Assembly (NCBI GenBank): GCA_035686365.1
Contig: DASRZM010000103.1
Coordinates: 1 to 43,971, forward strand
Direction: 5' to 3'
DNA length: 43,971 nt
Source: DASRZM01 sp035686365
GTDB lineage: Bacteria > Pseudomonadota > Gammaproteobacteria > Xanthomonadales > Xanthomonadaceae
The position numbers and the translations under genes are program-made. This document shows, one piece after another, positions 15,900-23,950 of the stretch. The notes under the pieces are model-generated. The model had not been told where the DNA came from. It made no database searches and saw nothing but the letters and a program-made list of their open reading frames with translations. The first letter of the stretch is position 1. Each line of letters opens with the position of its first letter.

Positions 15900-17078
15900 C
15901 TATGGCGCGCCGGCCCCACCCTCGTGCGGACCGTCATCGGCCTGCGCCTGCCCCGCCTCGCGTTCGCTGCGCTCGACCGCCTCGCGCGCGATCGACGCCT
16001 CCACTTCCTGCAGGGCGTCGTTCCGGGCCAGCTCGGCACGCTCGGCTTCGCTGAGCTGTGCATCCGGTTCCGGTTCCGGTCCCAGCCGGCCGGGGTCGCC
16101 CTCGGGCCGGAAACCGAGCGCGCGCAGGGCCTCGCTGCCGCGCAGGCCGAACAGCGAGCGCAGGTGGTGGTCGCGCTGCGGAAACGGGATCTCCAGCCCG
16201 TTGCGGGCCAGTGCGCCTTCCAGCGCCCAGGTGTAGGCCGCACGCACGGTCGAGGGACGCCGGGTGGCATCGGGCGTGATCCAGACCACCAGCTCGAAGT
16301 CCAGCGACGAATCGCCGAACCCTTCCAACCAGACGCTGGGCGCCCGCTCGCCCTCCATCGCCAGCGTGAACGGGACTTCCGCGGCGGCTTCCAGCGCGGC
16401 CTTCTTGGCCAGCTCCTTGTCGCTGCCGTAGGCGACGCCGAAAGGTACGCGCAGGCGCCGGCTCTGGTCGCCGTGGGTCCAGTTGACCACGCGTCCGGAC
16501 ACGAACTCGGAGTTCGGCACCACGATATCGATGTTGTCGTTGGTGCGGATCAGGGTGGCGCGGATGCCGATGTCGCGCACCTCGCCGTGCACGCCCGACT
16601 CCAGTTCCACGAAGTCGCCGACCTTCAGCGAGCGGTCGAACAGCAGGATCAGTCCGGAAACGAAGTTGTTGAAGATCGCCTGCAGACCGAAGCCCAGGCC
16701 CACGCCCAGCGCGCCGGCGAAGACGGCGAACTTGGTCATCGGGATGCCGGCCACCGACAGCGCCACCAGCACCGCGATCACGATCAGCGTGTAGTAGAGG
16801 ATGCGTGAGACCGTGTACAGCGCCGCGCGGCGCTCATCCTCGCGGCTGCGCGCATAGCGGTCGACCCAGCGGCGGGTCATCGCCGCCACGATCCAGAACG
16901 CCACCAGCGACAGCACCGACAGCAGCAGCGCACCCACGCCCAGACTGAAGTCGCCGATGCTCAGCTCGGTGGCGAGCAGGTCGCCGAGCCAGCCCACCGT
17001 TCCGTCCACCGCCGCCTCGATCGCGGCCGGCCTGTCCTCGGGCGCGGTCGACGTCGGCAGGGGGAGAGTTCGGCTCAT
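15900..17078 (-). CDS. Mechanosensitive ion channel, MscS family
   Basis: Predicted 392 residues. Three hydrophobic helices lie near 40-65, 85-105 and 108-135; the last is the pore helix (FAGALGVGLGFGLQAIFNNFVSGL), rich in Gly/Ala with the conserved Q-x-x-F-N-N-F-x-S-G segment. The MscS beta-domain follows (LKVGDFVELESGVHGEV, then IPNSEF-like VVPNSEFVSGRVVNW). A charged C-terminal tail after about residue 330 is rich in Glu and Ala and is variable. It would release solutes on hypo-osmotic shock at the inner membrane. Its ATG is 2 bp after the aceF stop, so it is surely co-transcribed and probably translationally coupled, an odd place for a channel gene. The frame stays open upstream within aceF, but the coupled ATG is the sensible start. 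Confidence 0.9.
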   Translation of the reverse strand: MSRTLPLPTSTAPEDRPAAIEAAVDGTVGWLGDLLATELSIGDFSLGVGALLLSVLSLVAFWIVAAMTRRWVDRYARSREDERRAALYTVSRILYYTLIVIAVLVALSVAGIPMTKFAVFAGALGVGLGFGLQAIFNNFVSGLILLFDRSLKVGDFVELESGVHGEVRDIGIRATLIRTNDNIDIVVPNSEFVSGRVVNWTHGDQSRRLRVPFGVAYGSDKELAKKAALEAAAEVPFTLAMEGERAPSVWLEGFGDSSLDFELVVWITPDATRRPSTVRAAYTWALEGALARNGLEIPFPQRDHHLRSLFGLRGSEALRALGFRPEGDPGRLGPEPEPDAQLSEAERAELARNDALQEVEASIAREAVERSEREAGQAQADDGPHEGGAGAP

Positions 17079-17080
17079 CG

Positions 17081-18502
17081 CTACAGCAGCAGTCGGCGCA
17101 GGTCTCCGAGCATCTGTGCCAGATGACGCGTGAAACGCGCGGCATCGGCGCCGTCGACCACGCGGTGGTCGTAGGACAGCGACAGCGGCAGCATCAGCCG
17201 CGGTTCGAACTTCTTGCCGTTCCACACTGGCTTCATCGCACTGCGCGAGACGCCCAGGATCGCCACCTCGGGGGCGTTCACGATCGGCGTGAAGCCGGTC
17301 CCGCCGATGCCGCCCAGGCTGGAGATCGAGAAGCAGCCGCCCTGCATGTCGCCGGGCGCGAGCTTCTTGTCGCGGGCCTTGCCCGAGATCTCGGCCAGCT
17401 CCCTGGACAACTCGATCAGGCCCTTGCGCTCGCACTCGCGGATCACCGGCACCACCAGCCCGTCGGGCGTATCCACCGCGATGCCGATGTGGAAGTACTT
17501 CTTGTACACCAGCGTCTCGCCGGCGGCGTCGAGCGAGGCATTGAAGTGCGGAAAGCTCTGCAGCGCTGCGACCGCGGCCTTGATCAGGAACACCAGGGGC
17601 GTGATCTTGACGTCCTTGTGCTCCTCGCCCAGTTGCCGGCGGAAGGCCTCCATCTGGGTGATGTCGGCCTCGTCCTGCTGGGTGACGTGCGGGATCATCG
17701 CCCAGTTGCGCGCCAGGTTGGCGCCGGAGATCTTCCGGATCCGCGACAGCGGCTTTTCCTCGACCGCGCCGAATTTCGAGAAGTCGACCTTCGGCCACGG
17801 CAGCAGGCTGAGCCCGCCGCCCGCCGCGGCGCCGGGCGCCGCCGGGCCGGCCAGCGCCTGCTTGACGTAGCCCTGCACGTCCTCGCGGGTGATCCGGCGA
17901 TTGCGGCCGGAGCCCTGGACCTTGCCCAGGTCCACGCCCAGCTCGCGCGCGAACAGGCGCACCGCCGGGCTGGCATAGGGCACCTTGTCCGGCAGCACGC
18001 GGTCGGCGTCGAAGGTGACCGGCGCTGCGCCCGGTCCGGACGCCTGGTCATCGGCGCCATTGTCCGACCCGTGCGCGCGCACCGGTTCGGCCGCGTCCTT
18101 GCCGCCCTGCGCGCCGGTTCGGGTGGGTGCAGCGTGTGCGCTCCCGCGCGTGTCCGCTTCGGGCTCGTGCTCCGGTTTCGCCGTGGCGTCCGTGTCCTTG
18201 TCCTTGCGCCCGGGTTCCTGGCGCCCGTCGTCGGTTTGTGCCGCTGCGGCGTCGGCGTCCTGCGCAGCTTCGATCAACGCGATCAGCGCGCCCTCGGCGA
18301 CCTCGTCACCGACCTTGACCTTCAGCGAGGTCACCGTGCCGGCGAACGGCGCGGGCACCTCCATCGTCGCCTTGTCGGATTCCAGCGTCACCAGCCCCTG
18401 GTCCTTCTCGACTCGGTCCCCCTCGGCGACCAGTACTTCGATCACCGGCACGCCTTCGAAGTCGCCGATGTCGGGAACCCGTGCTTCTCTTGTCTCGGCC
18501 AT
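17081..18502 (-). CDS. aceF: Pyruvate dehydrogenase E2, dihydrolipoyl acetyltransferase
   Basis: Predicted 473 residues. One lipoyl domain (about 5-80) carries the modified lysine in LESDKATMEVP (Lys44). A long charged Asp/Glu/Ala linker follows, then the peripheral-subunit-binding domain near 175-213 (YASPAVRLFARELGVDL, GSGRNRRITREDV) and the catalytic core from about 245. The core ends with SYDHRVVDG; His446 and Asp450 form the acetyltransferase site. It passes acetyl groups from E1 to CoA in the cytoplasm. The single lipoyl domain, with LRKISGANLARNW-like core, fits the bacterial pyruvate type. The E1 gene (aceE) is not next to it. The start at 18502 has GGAGAG upstream; the open frame further upstream is non-coding. 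Confidence 0.95.
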   Translation of the reverse strand: MAETREARVPDIGDFEGVPVIEVLVAEGDRVEKDQGLVTLESDKATMEVPAPFAGTVTSLKVKVGDEVAEGALIALIEAAQDADAAAAQTDDGRQEPGRKDKDTDATAKPEHEPEADTRGSAHAAPTRTGAQGGKDAAEPVRAHGSDNGADDQASGPGAAPVTFDADRVLPDKVPYASPAVRLFARELGVDLGKVQGSGRNRRITREDVQGYVKQALAGPAAPGAAAGGGLSLLPWPKVDFSKFGAVEEKPLSRIRKISGANLARNWAMIPHVTQQDEADITQMEAFRRQLGEEHKDVKITPLVFLIKAAVAALQSFPHFNASLDAAGETLVYKKYFHIGIAVDTPDGLVVPVIRECERKGLIELSRELAEISGKARDKKLAPGDMQGGCFSISSLGGIGGTGFTPIVNAPEVAILGVSRSAMKPVWNGKKFEPRLMLPLSLSYDHRVVDGADAARFTRHLAQMLGDLRRLLL

Positions 18503-18671
18503 GCGGCTCTCCGTGGACGACCCTGCGCGATCGGGATGCTTGCGGCCACGACCGGGCGGTCGACGGCGCCGGCTATTGTGACGGCCGAGCGGCGCGCGGC
18601 CAACCGCGCAGCAATCCGCCGTCACACCGCGCACCCCCGGGCGTCCATTTGCCCGAGCGTGTAGCGCCAAG

Positions 18672-18708
18672 GCGTCCGCAATCCGGACGCTGTCCGCGAA
18701 AACGGACA
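18672..18708. promoter_or_regulatory. Paired TCCG-type inverted repeats in the aceF upstream gap
   Basis: The 319-bp gap 18503-18821 separates the divergent aceF and small-protein genes. Two adjacent dyads stand in it: GCGTCCG/CGGACGC (672-678 and 684-690 of 18 kb) and TGTCCG/CGGACA (18691-18696 and 18703-18708), followed by another GGCGTCC. Such doubled half-sites look like an operator, or two small hairpins. I know no regulator for them; the rest of the gap shows no clear gene or promoter. Confidence 0.35.
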
Positions 18709-18821
18709 CCGGCGTCCAGCTGGATCGACGCAAGTCATTGATCCACAGTGAGAATGGTCTTGGCACGCCACGTGCTACACACCCGGTGAGAGACCACCGG
18801 ATCCCCCCGAAGGAGGCTGAC

Positions 18822-19109
18822 ATGGAACTGCGATTGAACCGATTCGGACTGCGCCTGGCGCTGCCGGCACTCGGCATCGCGGCCATGCTCGCCTTCTCCG
18901 ACCCGCTGCCCGGCACCGAGCCGGCCGAGGTGATCGGCGAGCAGGTCGCCCAGTCCACCGCGCGGGTGCGCGAGGAGGCCGAGCACCAGCACCTGGAGCT
19001 GACGCGGGCCGCGCGCAACGCCAACGCCAATGCCACGGCTGCTTCGATGCGCTGGCTGATCACGCTGCCGGCCGGCCGCCGCTGCGTCACCGATTGCGGG
19101 CGACTCTAG
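18822..19109 (+). CDS. Small membrane-anchored protein of unknown function
   Basis: Predicted 95 residues. I do not recognise a family. After a basic amphipathic start (MELRLNRFGLRL) comes one hydrophobic segment, ALPALGIAAMLAF, followed by a polar alpha-helical region rich in Glu, Ala, Arg and Asn (VAQSTARVREEAEHQH and ARNANANATAAS). It ends with WLITLPAGRRC and two cysteines six residues apart. This predicts a single-pass or signal-anchored periplasmic protein. The start is secure: AAGGAGG lies just before the ATG, one of the strongest Shine-Dalgarno sites in the window. It is divergent from aceF, and a multi-hairpin repeat begins right after its stop, so it is likely a monocistronic gene. 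Confidence 0.65.
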   Translation: MELRLNRFGLRLALPALGIAAMLAFSDPLPGTEPAEVIGEQVAQSTARVREEAEHQHLELTRAARNANANATAASMRWLITLPAGRRCVTDCGRL

Positions 19110-19110
19110 G

Positions 19111-19240
19111 GAACCTCTGAACCGGTTCAGAGCTGCGCGGCTGCGCGCGCCCGGGAGGGCGCGCGCAGCTCGGGCACCCCAGTGCCCGATCCGGGGGAGC
19201 CTGGGGCGCCGGGACCGGACAGGTGCCGGAGCCGGCCTGC
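19111..19240 (+). repeat. Multi-hairpin dispersed repeat, copy A
   Basis: It begins with a perfect 18-bp palindrome, CTCTGAACCGGTTCAGAG (19115-19132), then a CGCGCGCCC/GGGCGCGCG stem, a CGGGCAC/GTGCCCG stem and a GACCGGACAGGTGCCGGAGCC segment. The same order of modules recurs near 26.8 and 35.5 kb. It lies between two plus-strand genes and overlaps the possible 5' end of the LytS-like gene. Confidence 0.6.
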
Positions 19241-20494
19241 ACGGGCGCCGCCAATCCCGCCCCGCCGTTTCCCGGCCATCGGCCTCGGTGTAGGCTTGCG
19301 GGCCCCGCGCTCGGCCCCGGCGAGCGCGCCGCAACCCGGTTACGAAGCGCCGCCGACTTGGCCATCCCCAACGCCCCAAAACGCCGTCGACCGAGCCCGG
19401 GCCGGGCCACGCTGTACCTGCTCGCACTGGGCACTGCGGTCGGGCTGCTGCTGTTCTCCCAGCACTACCTGGACACGCTGGCCACCGGCGACCCGGCCGA
19501 CTGGCTGGGCGCGCTGACCAAGGAGCTGACCGGCGCCTACGCGGCCATGCTGCTGCTGCCGGGCATCATCTGGATGGCGCGGCACTTTCCGCTGACCGGC
19601 CGCGGCTGGCCGCGGCACCTGCTGCCCCACCTGGTCGGTGCACTCGCCTTCGGCGCCGCGCACACCTCGCTGATGCTGGCCGCGCGGGCGGTGCTGTTTC
19701 CGGCCTTCGGGCTGGAGCCCTACGACCCGGGGCCGCTGCTGGCGCGCTACCTCAGGGCCATGCCGGTGCACGTGATCGTGTACTCGCTGGCGCTGGCGGT
19801 GACCCTGGTGTTCGACCGCTACCGCGTCGCGCGCGACCGCGAGATCGACGCCGCCGAGTTGCGCTCGCATCTGACCGAGGCGCAGCTGCTGGCCTTGCAG
19901 CGGCAGCTGCAGCCGCAGCTGTTGGCCAACACGCTCAATGCCGTTGCCGGGCTGGTCTATGCCAGGCCCAAGGTCGCCGAGGAGATGATCGCGCGCGTCT
20001 CGGCGCTGCTGCGCTATGCGTTCAGGCCGCAGCAGGAGCCGGAGACCTCGCTGGCGGCGGAGCTGCGCCTGCTCGACCTGTTCCTGGAGATCATGCGGCT
20101 GCGCTTCGCCGAACGCCTGTTCGTCCGCGTGGATGTGCCCAAGCCGTTGCACGGCGTGCGGGTGCCTCGGCTGCTGCTGCATCCGCTGGTCGAGGATGCA
20201 CTCGAGCGCAGCGCCGACCCGGATGCGACGCTGCTGAACGTCCAGGTCAGCGCCCGCCAGGAGGGCAACCGGCTGATGATCCGCGTCTCGGACCAGAGCA
20301 GCCGCAAGGTCGCCCCGGGCGAGCCCGGGGAAACCGTGGGCAACCTGCGCGAACGCATCGCCCGCCTGTACGGCGACGGCTACGGCATCGAGATCTTCGC
20401 ACCCGAAACCGGCGGCCGCGATGTCGAGGTCACGCTGCCGTTACGCACCGAATCGGCGCGCACGCGGGACCCCAGGCCTGCGATGCGGGCATGA
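19223..20494 (+). CDS. LytS-like (His_kinase family) sensor, probably a pseudokinase
   Basis: Up to 423 residues. Four hydrophobic segments lie between about 62 and 198, then a cytoplasmic helix and an ATPase-like domain. The order matches the LytS/YehU sensor class, whose hallmark is L-x-x-Q-[IL]-x-P-H-F-L-F-N-x-L-N. Here that block reads LQRQLQPQLLANTLNA (225-240): the phospho-acceptor His is Gln232, and the two Phe are Leu and Ala. The N-box PLVEDALERS (321-330) has Asp where ATP-binding members have Asn, and the D-x-G-x-G box is degraded (VSDQSSRK). So kinase activity is unlikely. No LytTR regulator gene is adjacent. Start uncertain: GTG at 19223 is given, but TTG at 19358 (residue 46) is plausible because the first 45 residues are low-complexity and overlap a repeat. 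Confidence 0.8.
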   Translation: MPEPACTGAANPAPPFPGHRPRCRLAGPALGPGERAATRLRSAADLAIPNAPKRRRPSPGRATLYLLALGTAVGLLLFSQHYLDTLATGDPADWLGALTKELTGAYAAMLLLPGIIWMARHFPLTGRGWPRHLLPHLVGALAFGAAHTSLMLAARAVLFPAFGLEPYDPGPLLARYLRAMPVHVIVYSLALAVTLVFDRYRVARDREIDAAELRSHLTEAQLLALQRQLQPQLLANTLNAVAGLVYARPKVAEEMIARVSALLRYAFRPQQEPETSLAAELRLLDLFLEIMRLRFAERLFVRVDVPKPLHGVRVPRLLLHPLVEDALERSADPDATLLNVQVSARQEGNRLMIRVSDQSSRKVAPGEPGETVGNLRERIARLYGDGYGIEIFAPETGGRDVEVTLPLRTESARTRDPRPAMRA

Positions 20495-20510
20495 CGCCGG
20501 CCACGTGAAC

Positions 20511-20537
20511 CGGTGCCGGGCGTCATGCCCGGCACCG
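20511..20537. terminator. Strong hairpin between convergent genes
   Basis: An 11-bp perfect stem (CGGTGCCGGGC / GCCCGGCACCG) with a 5-nt loop fills the 63-bp space between the LytS-like gene and the convergent DUF2884 gene. No clear T-tract follows on either side, so termination, perhaps bidirectional, is inferred from position and stability. Confidence 0.5.
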
Positions 20538-20557
20538 ATCGCCGTGCGCGGACGTAC

Positions 20558-21325
20558 TCAGCCGTCGTTACCGCTGCCCTCGACCCGCAGCAGGTCGAGC
20601 GGTTCGCCCTGGCCGGTGCGGTACTCCAGCGACGCATCGATGCGCTCGAGCACGACCAGCTGCGGACACAAGGCCTCCGCGCGCGCCTCGAGCAGGTCCG
20701 CCTGGGCCTGGACCTCGCGCTCGATGTCGCGGCCCATGCGCTCCATGCGCTCCTCGAAGGCCCGGGCGCCGGTCTCGTCGCCGGACATGGCCGCGGCGAT
20801 CGCCAGCGCAGCGGCGTCGGCGGCGATCATCGGCACCACTTCCTGCACGAGCGACTCGATCTCGGACTCGAACCCGGACTCGTCCCACTCGGCGGTATCC
20901 AGGCTCCCGGCGATGCGGTCGGTGATGGTCCGGTGCAGCGCGTCCACCCGCTCGAGCAGGCGCGTGGCGCTGTCGCTGTCCGCGCCGGCCAGCCCCTCGA
21001 TCACCCGGGTGACCGCGAGCACGGCCAGGTCGGCGGCTTCGAGCGCGATCGCCTTGACCTCGGGCACCAGTGCGCGCACTTCGTGCTCGAAACGCAGCAC
21101 GCGCTCGCGATCGGCAGCCGAAAGGACCTGCGGCTGCGCATCGACGATCAGCCGCCCGCCGGCGATCTCCACCCGCGCCGGCGTACCGGAGTCGCGGTGG
21201 AAAACCACCGTCTGGGGGGTGATGCGCAGATGGTAGTCGCTGTCGACGTCGCAGGCGGAGAGTCCGGCATGGGCCGGTCCGGCCAGCGCCAGGGCGGTGG
21301 CCAGCAACAAGGGTTTCGAGTTCAT
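20558..21325 (-). CDS. DUF2884 (YggN-like) family periplasmic protein
   Basis: Predicted 255 residues. A Sec signal (KPLLLATALALAGPAHA) ends near residue 19. The mature start, CDVDSDYHLRITPQTVVFH, then RVEIAGGRLIVDAQ and LRFEHEVRALVPEV, matches the DUF2884/YggN pattern. The rest is mostly helical and rich in Ala and Glu, probably coiled coil. Members are periplasmic and of unknown function. The ATG at 21325 is preceded by AGAGGA; the frame extends 20 codons upstream without a ribosome site. It converges on the LytS-like gene and is 125 bp downstream of the M42 peptidase gene on the same strand. Confidence 0.8.
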   Translation of the reverse strand: MNSKPLLLATALALAGPAHAGLSACDVDSDYHLRITPQTVVFHRDSGTPARVEIAGGRLIVDAQPQVLSAADRERVLRFEHEVRALVPEVKAIALEAADLAVLAVTRVIEGLAGADSDSATRLLERVDALHRTITDRIAGSLDTAEWDESGFESEIESLVQEVVPMIAADAAALAIAAAMSGDETGARAFEERMERMGRDIEREVQAQADLLEARAEALCPQLVVLERIDASLEYRTGQGEPLDLLRVEGSGNDG

Positions 21326-21450
21326 CTGGATCCTCTCGATCGGTACAGCGTCTCCTCCGGGTCCGAGTGTGCGGCGGGGCGGCATCGGCGTCCCGTGCGC
21401 AAGGTCGCAGTGACTTTCGTCATGGCATCGTCGGCTTGACGCTCGCGCGG

Positions 21451-22623
21451 CTACGTCGCGCCGGGGCCCGGCGGCTCCTCGTCGGCGTGCACCTCGCCCG
21501 CTTCGGGCCGCTCGCTGACCTCCAGCGACTGCCGGGTGAAGCCCTCCAGGGATCCGAGCTCGTCGGCGTCACGCGGAATCTGGACCTCACTGCGGGCATA
21601 GGCGACCAGCAGCCGGGCGACCGACTCCAGCGCGTCGCAGTGGATGCGCTCGTAACCGTGCGAGGCGTCGATGCCGAAGGTCACCAACCCGACTCGGATG
21701 TCCGCTCCGGACACCAGGGCCGCCGCGCTGTCGGAACGGTAGTGGCGGAACACGTCGCGCTGGTAACCGATGCCGTGGTCGCGGCACAGCCTGATCAGCT
21801 TGCGAGTGAGGTGGAAGTCGAACGGGCCGGTCTGGTCGGCCATGGCGATGGTCACGCCATACTCGCTGCTGTTCTGGCCCGGTGCGGTGGTGCCGTTGTC
21901 GACGCTGACCAGCGCGGCGATGTCGTGGCCGAGTACCGAGGAGGCGCCCACGCCGACCTCCTCGGAAACGGTGAACAGGAAATAGGTGTCGACCGCCGGC
22001 AGCTCGTCGCCTTCCACCAGCGCCTTGAGCGCTGCGAAGCAGGCGGCCACGCCGCCCTTGTCGTCCAGGTGCCGCGAAACCACGTAGCCGTTCTCGAGGA
22101 ACTCCGGCGCCGGGTCGATCGCGACGGTGTCGCCCACGGCGATGCCGAAGTCGCGCAGGCCATCGGCCGAGCCCACCTTCAGGTCCAGGCGCAGTTCCAC
22201 GTGCTCCCATCCCACTGGCGCGCTGTCGACCTCGTCGCCGTAGGTGTGGCCGGACGCCTTCAGCGGCAGGATGCTGCCCCGATAACCGGTGGTGTCGGTG
22301 AACACCGTGCAGCGCGCGCCTTCGGCGAAGCGGGCCGACCAGGTGCCGATGGGCACCACCTCGAGCCGGCCGTTGTCCTTGAGCCGCTTGACCTGGGCGC
22401 CGAGCGTGTCCACGTGCGAGGCGATCGCGCGCGCCGGCTGTTCGGCCCGGCCGGGGACCCTGGCACGGATCGCGCCGCGGCGGGTCAGCTCGTAGTCCAC
22501 GCCCAGCTGCGAGAGCTCGGCACAGCACTCGCGCACGATCGAGTCGGTGTAGCCGCTGGGACTGGGCGTGGCCAGCAGCGCGCGCAACCGCTCGAGCAGG
22601 TACTCGCCATCGATCTGGATCAT
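21451..22623 (-). CDS. M42-family metallopeptidase, NAGGN-system type
   Basis: Predicted 390 residues. The M42 fold is marked by the metal ligands: His70 in IASHVDTLG, Asp in SRHLDDKGG, the Glu pair in FTVSEEVGVGAS, and an Asp in VSVDNGT, with a late HGYERIH histidine. The opening, MIQIDGEYLLERLRALLATPSP, and the IGTWSARFAEGAR block strongly recall the M42 peptidase encoded beside the ngg/asnO genes for the osmolyte N-acetylglutaminylglutamine amide. No other gene of that pathway is in the window, so the link is by similarity only; general aminopeptidase activity is the safer claim. The chosen ATG at 22623 begins the conserved N-terminus. The 648-bp gap upstream is repeat-rich and non-coding. 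Confidence 0.85.
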   Translation of the reverse strand: MIQIDGEYLLERLRALLATPSPSGYTDSIVRECCAELSQLGVDYELTRRGAIRARVPGRAEQPARAIASHVDTLGAQVKRLKDNGRLEVVPIGTWSARFAEGARCTVFTDTTGYRGSILPLKASGHTYGDEVDSAPVGWEHVELRLDLKVGSADGLRDFGIAVGDTVAIDPAPEFLENGYVVSRHLDDKGGVAACFAALKALVEGDELPAVDTYFLFTVSEEVGVGASSVLGHDIAALVSVDNGTTAPGQNSSEYGVTIAMADQTGPFDFHLTRKLIRLCRDHGIGYQRDVFRHYRSDSAAALVSGADIRVGLVTFGIDASHGYERIHCDALESVARLLVAYARSEVQIPRDADELGSLEGFTRQSLEVSERPEAGEVHADEEPPGPGAT

Positions 22624-22745
22624 CGTTGTCCGCGTCTCATGGCCGCAGCCTAGGGTACAGGCCCATGGTCGACATTGCGCAATCGCACCGACGCTTCGCC
22701 GCGACCTCCGGACCCGCCAACCCCACGCAGCCATTTCCCACCGCC

Positions 22746-22833
22746 GTCGCCCCGTAGGAGCCGGCGTTGCCGGCGGTCCGCATTACGACAACACCCGGCG
22801 AACCCGCGTGGAAGCGGCCCATGGTCGCGATCG
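22746..22833 (+). repeat. REP-like direct repeat, copy 1
   Basis: About 88 bp starting near GTAGGAGCCGGC. It holds a GCCGGC-GTT-GCCGGC hairpin and a GCGGCC-CAT-GGTCGC imperfect hairpin. It is about 90% identical to the copy at 23013-23100. GTAGGAGC...-GCCGCGATC elements are widespread REP sequences in xanthomonads and pseudomonads. Confidence 0.75.
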
Positions 22834-22892
22834 ACCCTGCGCACCATGGCATCGAACGCGCATTCGCTCCGTAGCCCGGCCCGCGAGCCGGT

Positions 22893-22974
22893 GACGGTTT
22901 CCGGGGCCGCCGCGAGTACATCCCTGTAGGCTGCGGACGCGCCATCCATGGCGCGTACGCCCCCGGAAACCGTC
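22893..22974. repeat. Nested inverted repeat between the two REP copies
   Basis: Perfect 14-nt arms GACGGTTTCCGGGG (22893-22906) and CCCCGGAAACCGTC (22961-22974) enclose a second palindrome GCGCCAT-CC-ATGGCGC (22939-22954). With the flanking direct repeats this fills most of the 648-bp gap 22624-23271, which has no convincing gene. Confidence 0.7.
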
Positions 22975-23012
22975 CCCGCCCCGCGGTCCTCCCGCTTTCG
23001 TTTCGTATCGTC

Positions 23013-23100
23013 ATCGCCCTGTAGGAGCCGGCGTTGCCGGCGATCCGCACTGCGACAGCACCCGGCGAACCCGCGTGGGAGCGGCCCATAGCCGCGATCG
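23013..23100 (+). repeat. REP-like direct repeat, copy 2
   Basis: Same orientation as copy 1, offset by 267 bp, with about ten substitutions in 88 bp. Its second hairpin is better (GCGGC/GCCGC). The long minus-strand open frame across both copies repeats its own peptide and is judged non-coding. Confidence 0.75.
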
Positions 23101-23271
23101 GGCGTTGCGGCTCGCCCCGACGCCCTGCGCCGCAACCCGGCCAGCATGTACTCCAGCCGCCAGGGAATGGGCCGGGACATCGAAACGCCGTCCTGGAACA
23201 GGTCCCACATACCGCTGCCGCGCCGCCAAAAGCGTGACCGACGCCCGCTTCACCGCATCCGCTGCGCGGTC

Positions 23272-23940
23272 TCAGAATCCGCGGCCATGCCGGTCCAGGA
23301 ACGCCCGCTCCTGCACGGTGGTGGCGCGGCCCAGCGCATCGTTGCGGTGCGGGAAGCGGCCGAAGCGCTCGATCACTTCGCAGTGCGCACGCGCGTACCG
23401 CAGCTGCTCCTGGCAGTCGGCACGCATCGAGACCGGCGCCCGGGCGAGCAGATCCTCGTACAGGGCCACGCTGCGACGCTGCAGAAGCAGGTTCTCCGCG
23501 TGCTGGAACGGCAGGTAGCTCAAGCCCCGCGCCCCCACCGGCAGCGACGCGTCGAAGCCGCAACTGAGTCCCTCGATCGCCAGGTCCTGCGCCTTGGCGT
23601 CGCCGGCGAAAGCGCGTGCGCTCCCGCGGTGGAGATTGCGCGGAAACTGGTCGAGCACGATCAGCAGGGCGAGCCAGTCGCCGGCATGATCGCGCCAGGC
23701 GTCACAACCGCCGTTTAGTGCCTGGGCGCACAGTGCGCCGAATCGCCGGTCGATCTCGGCGTCAAAGGCCGGGTCGGCGGAAAACCACAGCTGCGGCCGG
23801 TGTGGCTCGGGCGCGCCGTCGGCGTCGAGCGGGCCGATCCAGAATGCAAGCACGGCGGCCGCTTCTGCGTCGAGGGCGCCCGGCTCCCGGCCTGGCGCCG
23901 GCACGGTCCCGTCCGCGGCCACGCCCGCATCTGGCTCCAT
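23272..23940 (-). CDS. DUF924 family protein
   Basis: Predicted 222 residues. DUF924 markers are clear: AVLAFWIGPLD near residue 30, LWFSADPAFDAEIDRRF, then the core LALLIVLDQFPRNLHRGSARAFAGD and SYLPFQHAENL. The end, RFGRFPHRNDALGRATT-x-QERAFL, is the family's usual C-terminus. The family is all-helical, TPR-like and cytoplasmic, with no known function. It follows the DUF1328 gene by 10 bp in a minus-strand run. The first 25 residues are low-complexity and could be an over-long start, but the ATG at 23940 is the only good candidate. Confidence 0.88.
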   Translation of the reverse strand: MEPDAGVAADGTVPAPGREPGALDAEAAAVLAFWIGPLDADGAPEPHRPQLWFSADPAFDAEIDRRFGALCAQALNGGCDAWRDHAGDWLALLIVLDQFPRNLHRGSARAFAGDAKAQDLAIEGLSCGFDASLPVGARGLSYLPFQHAENLLLQRRSVALYEDLLARAPVSMRADCQEQLRYARAHCEVIERFGRFPHRNDALGRATTVQERAFLDRHGRGF

Positions 23941-23950
23941 GTCATGGCCC

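Noticed and set aside
23013..23100. CRISPR-like direct repeats
   Set aside because: Only two long copies 267 bp apart, with internal palindromes and no spacer array or cas genes.
22637..23563. A 308-residue minus-strand open frame over the REP array
   Set aside because: Its peptide repeats itself where the DNA repeats, it overlaps the DUF924 gene, and no signal or domain is seen.
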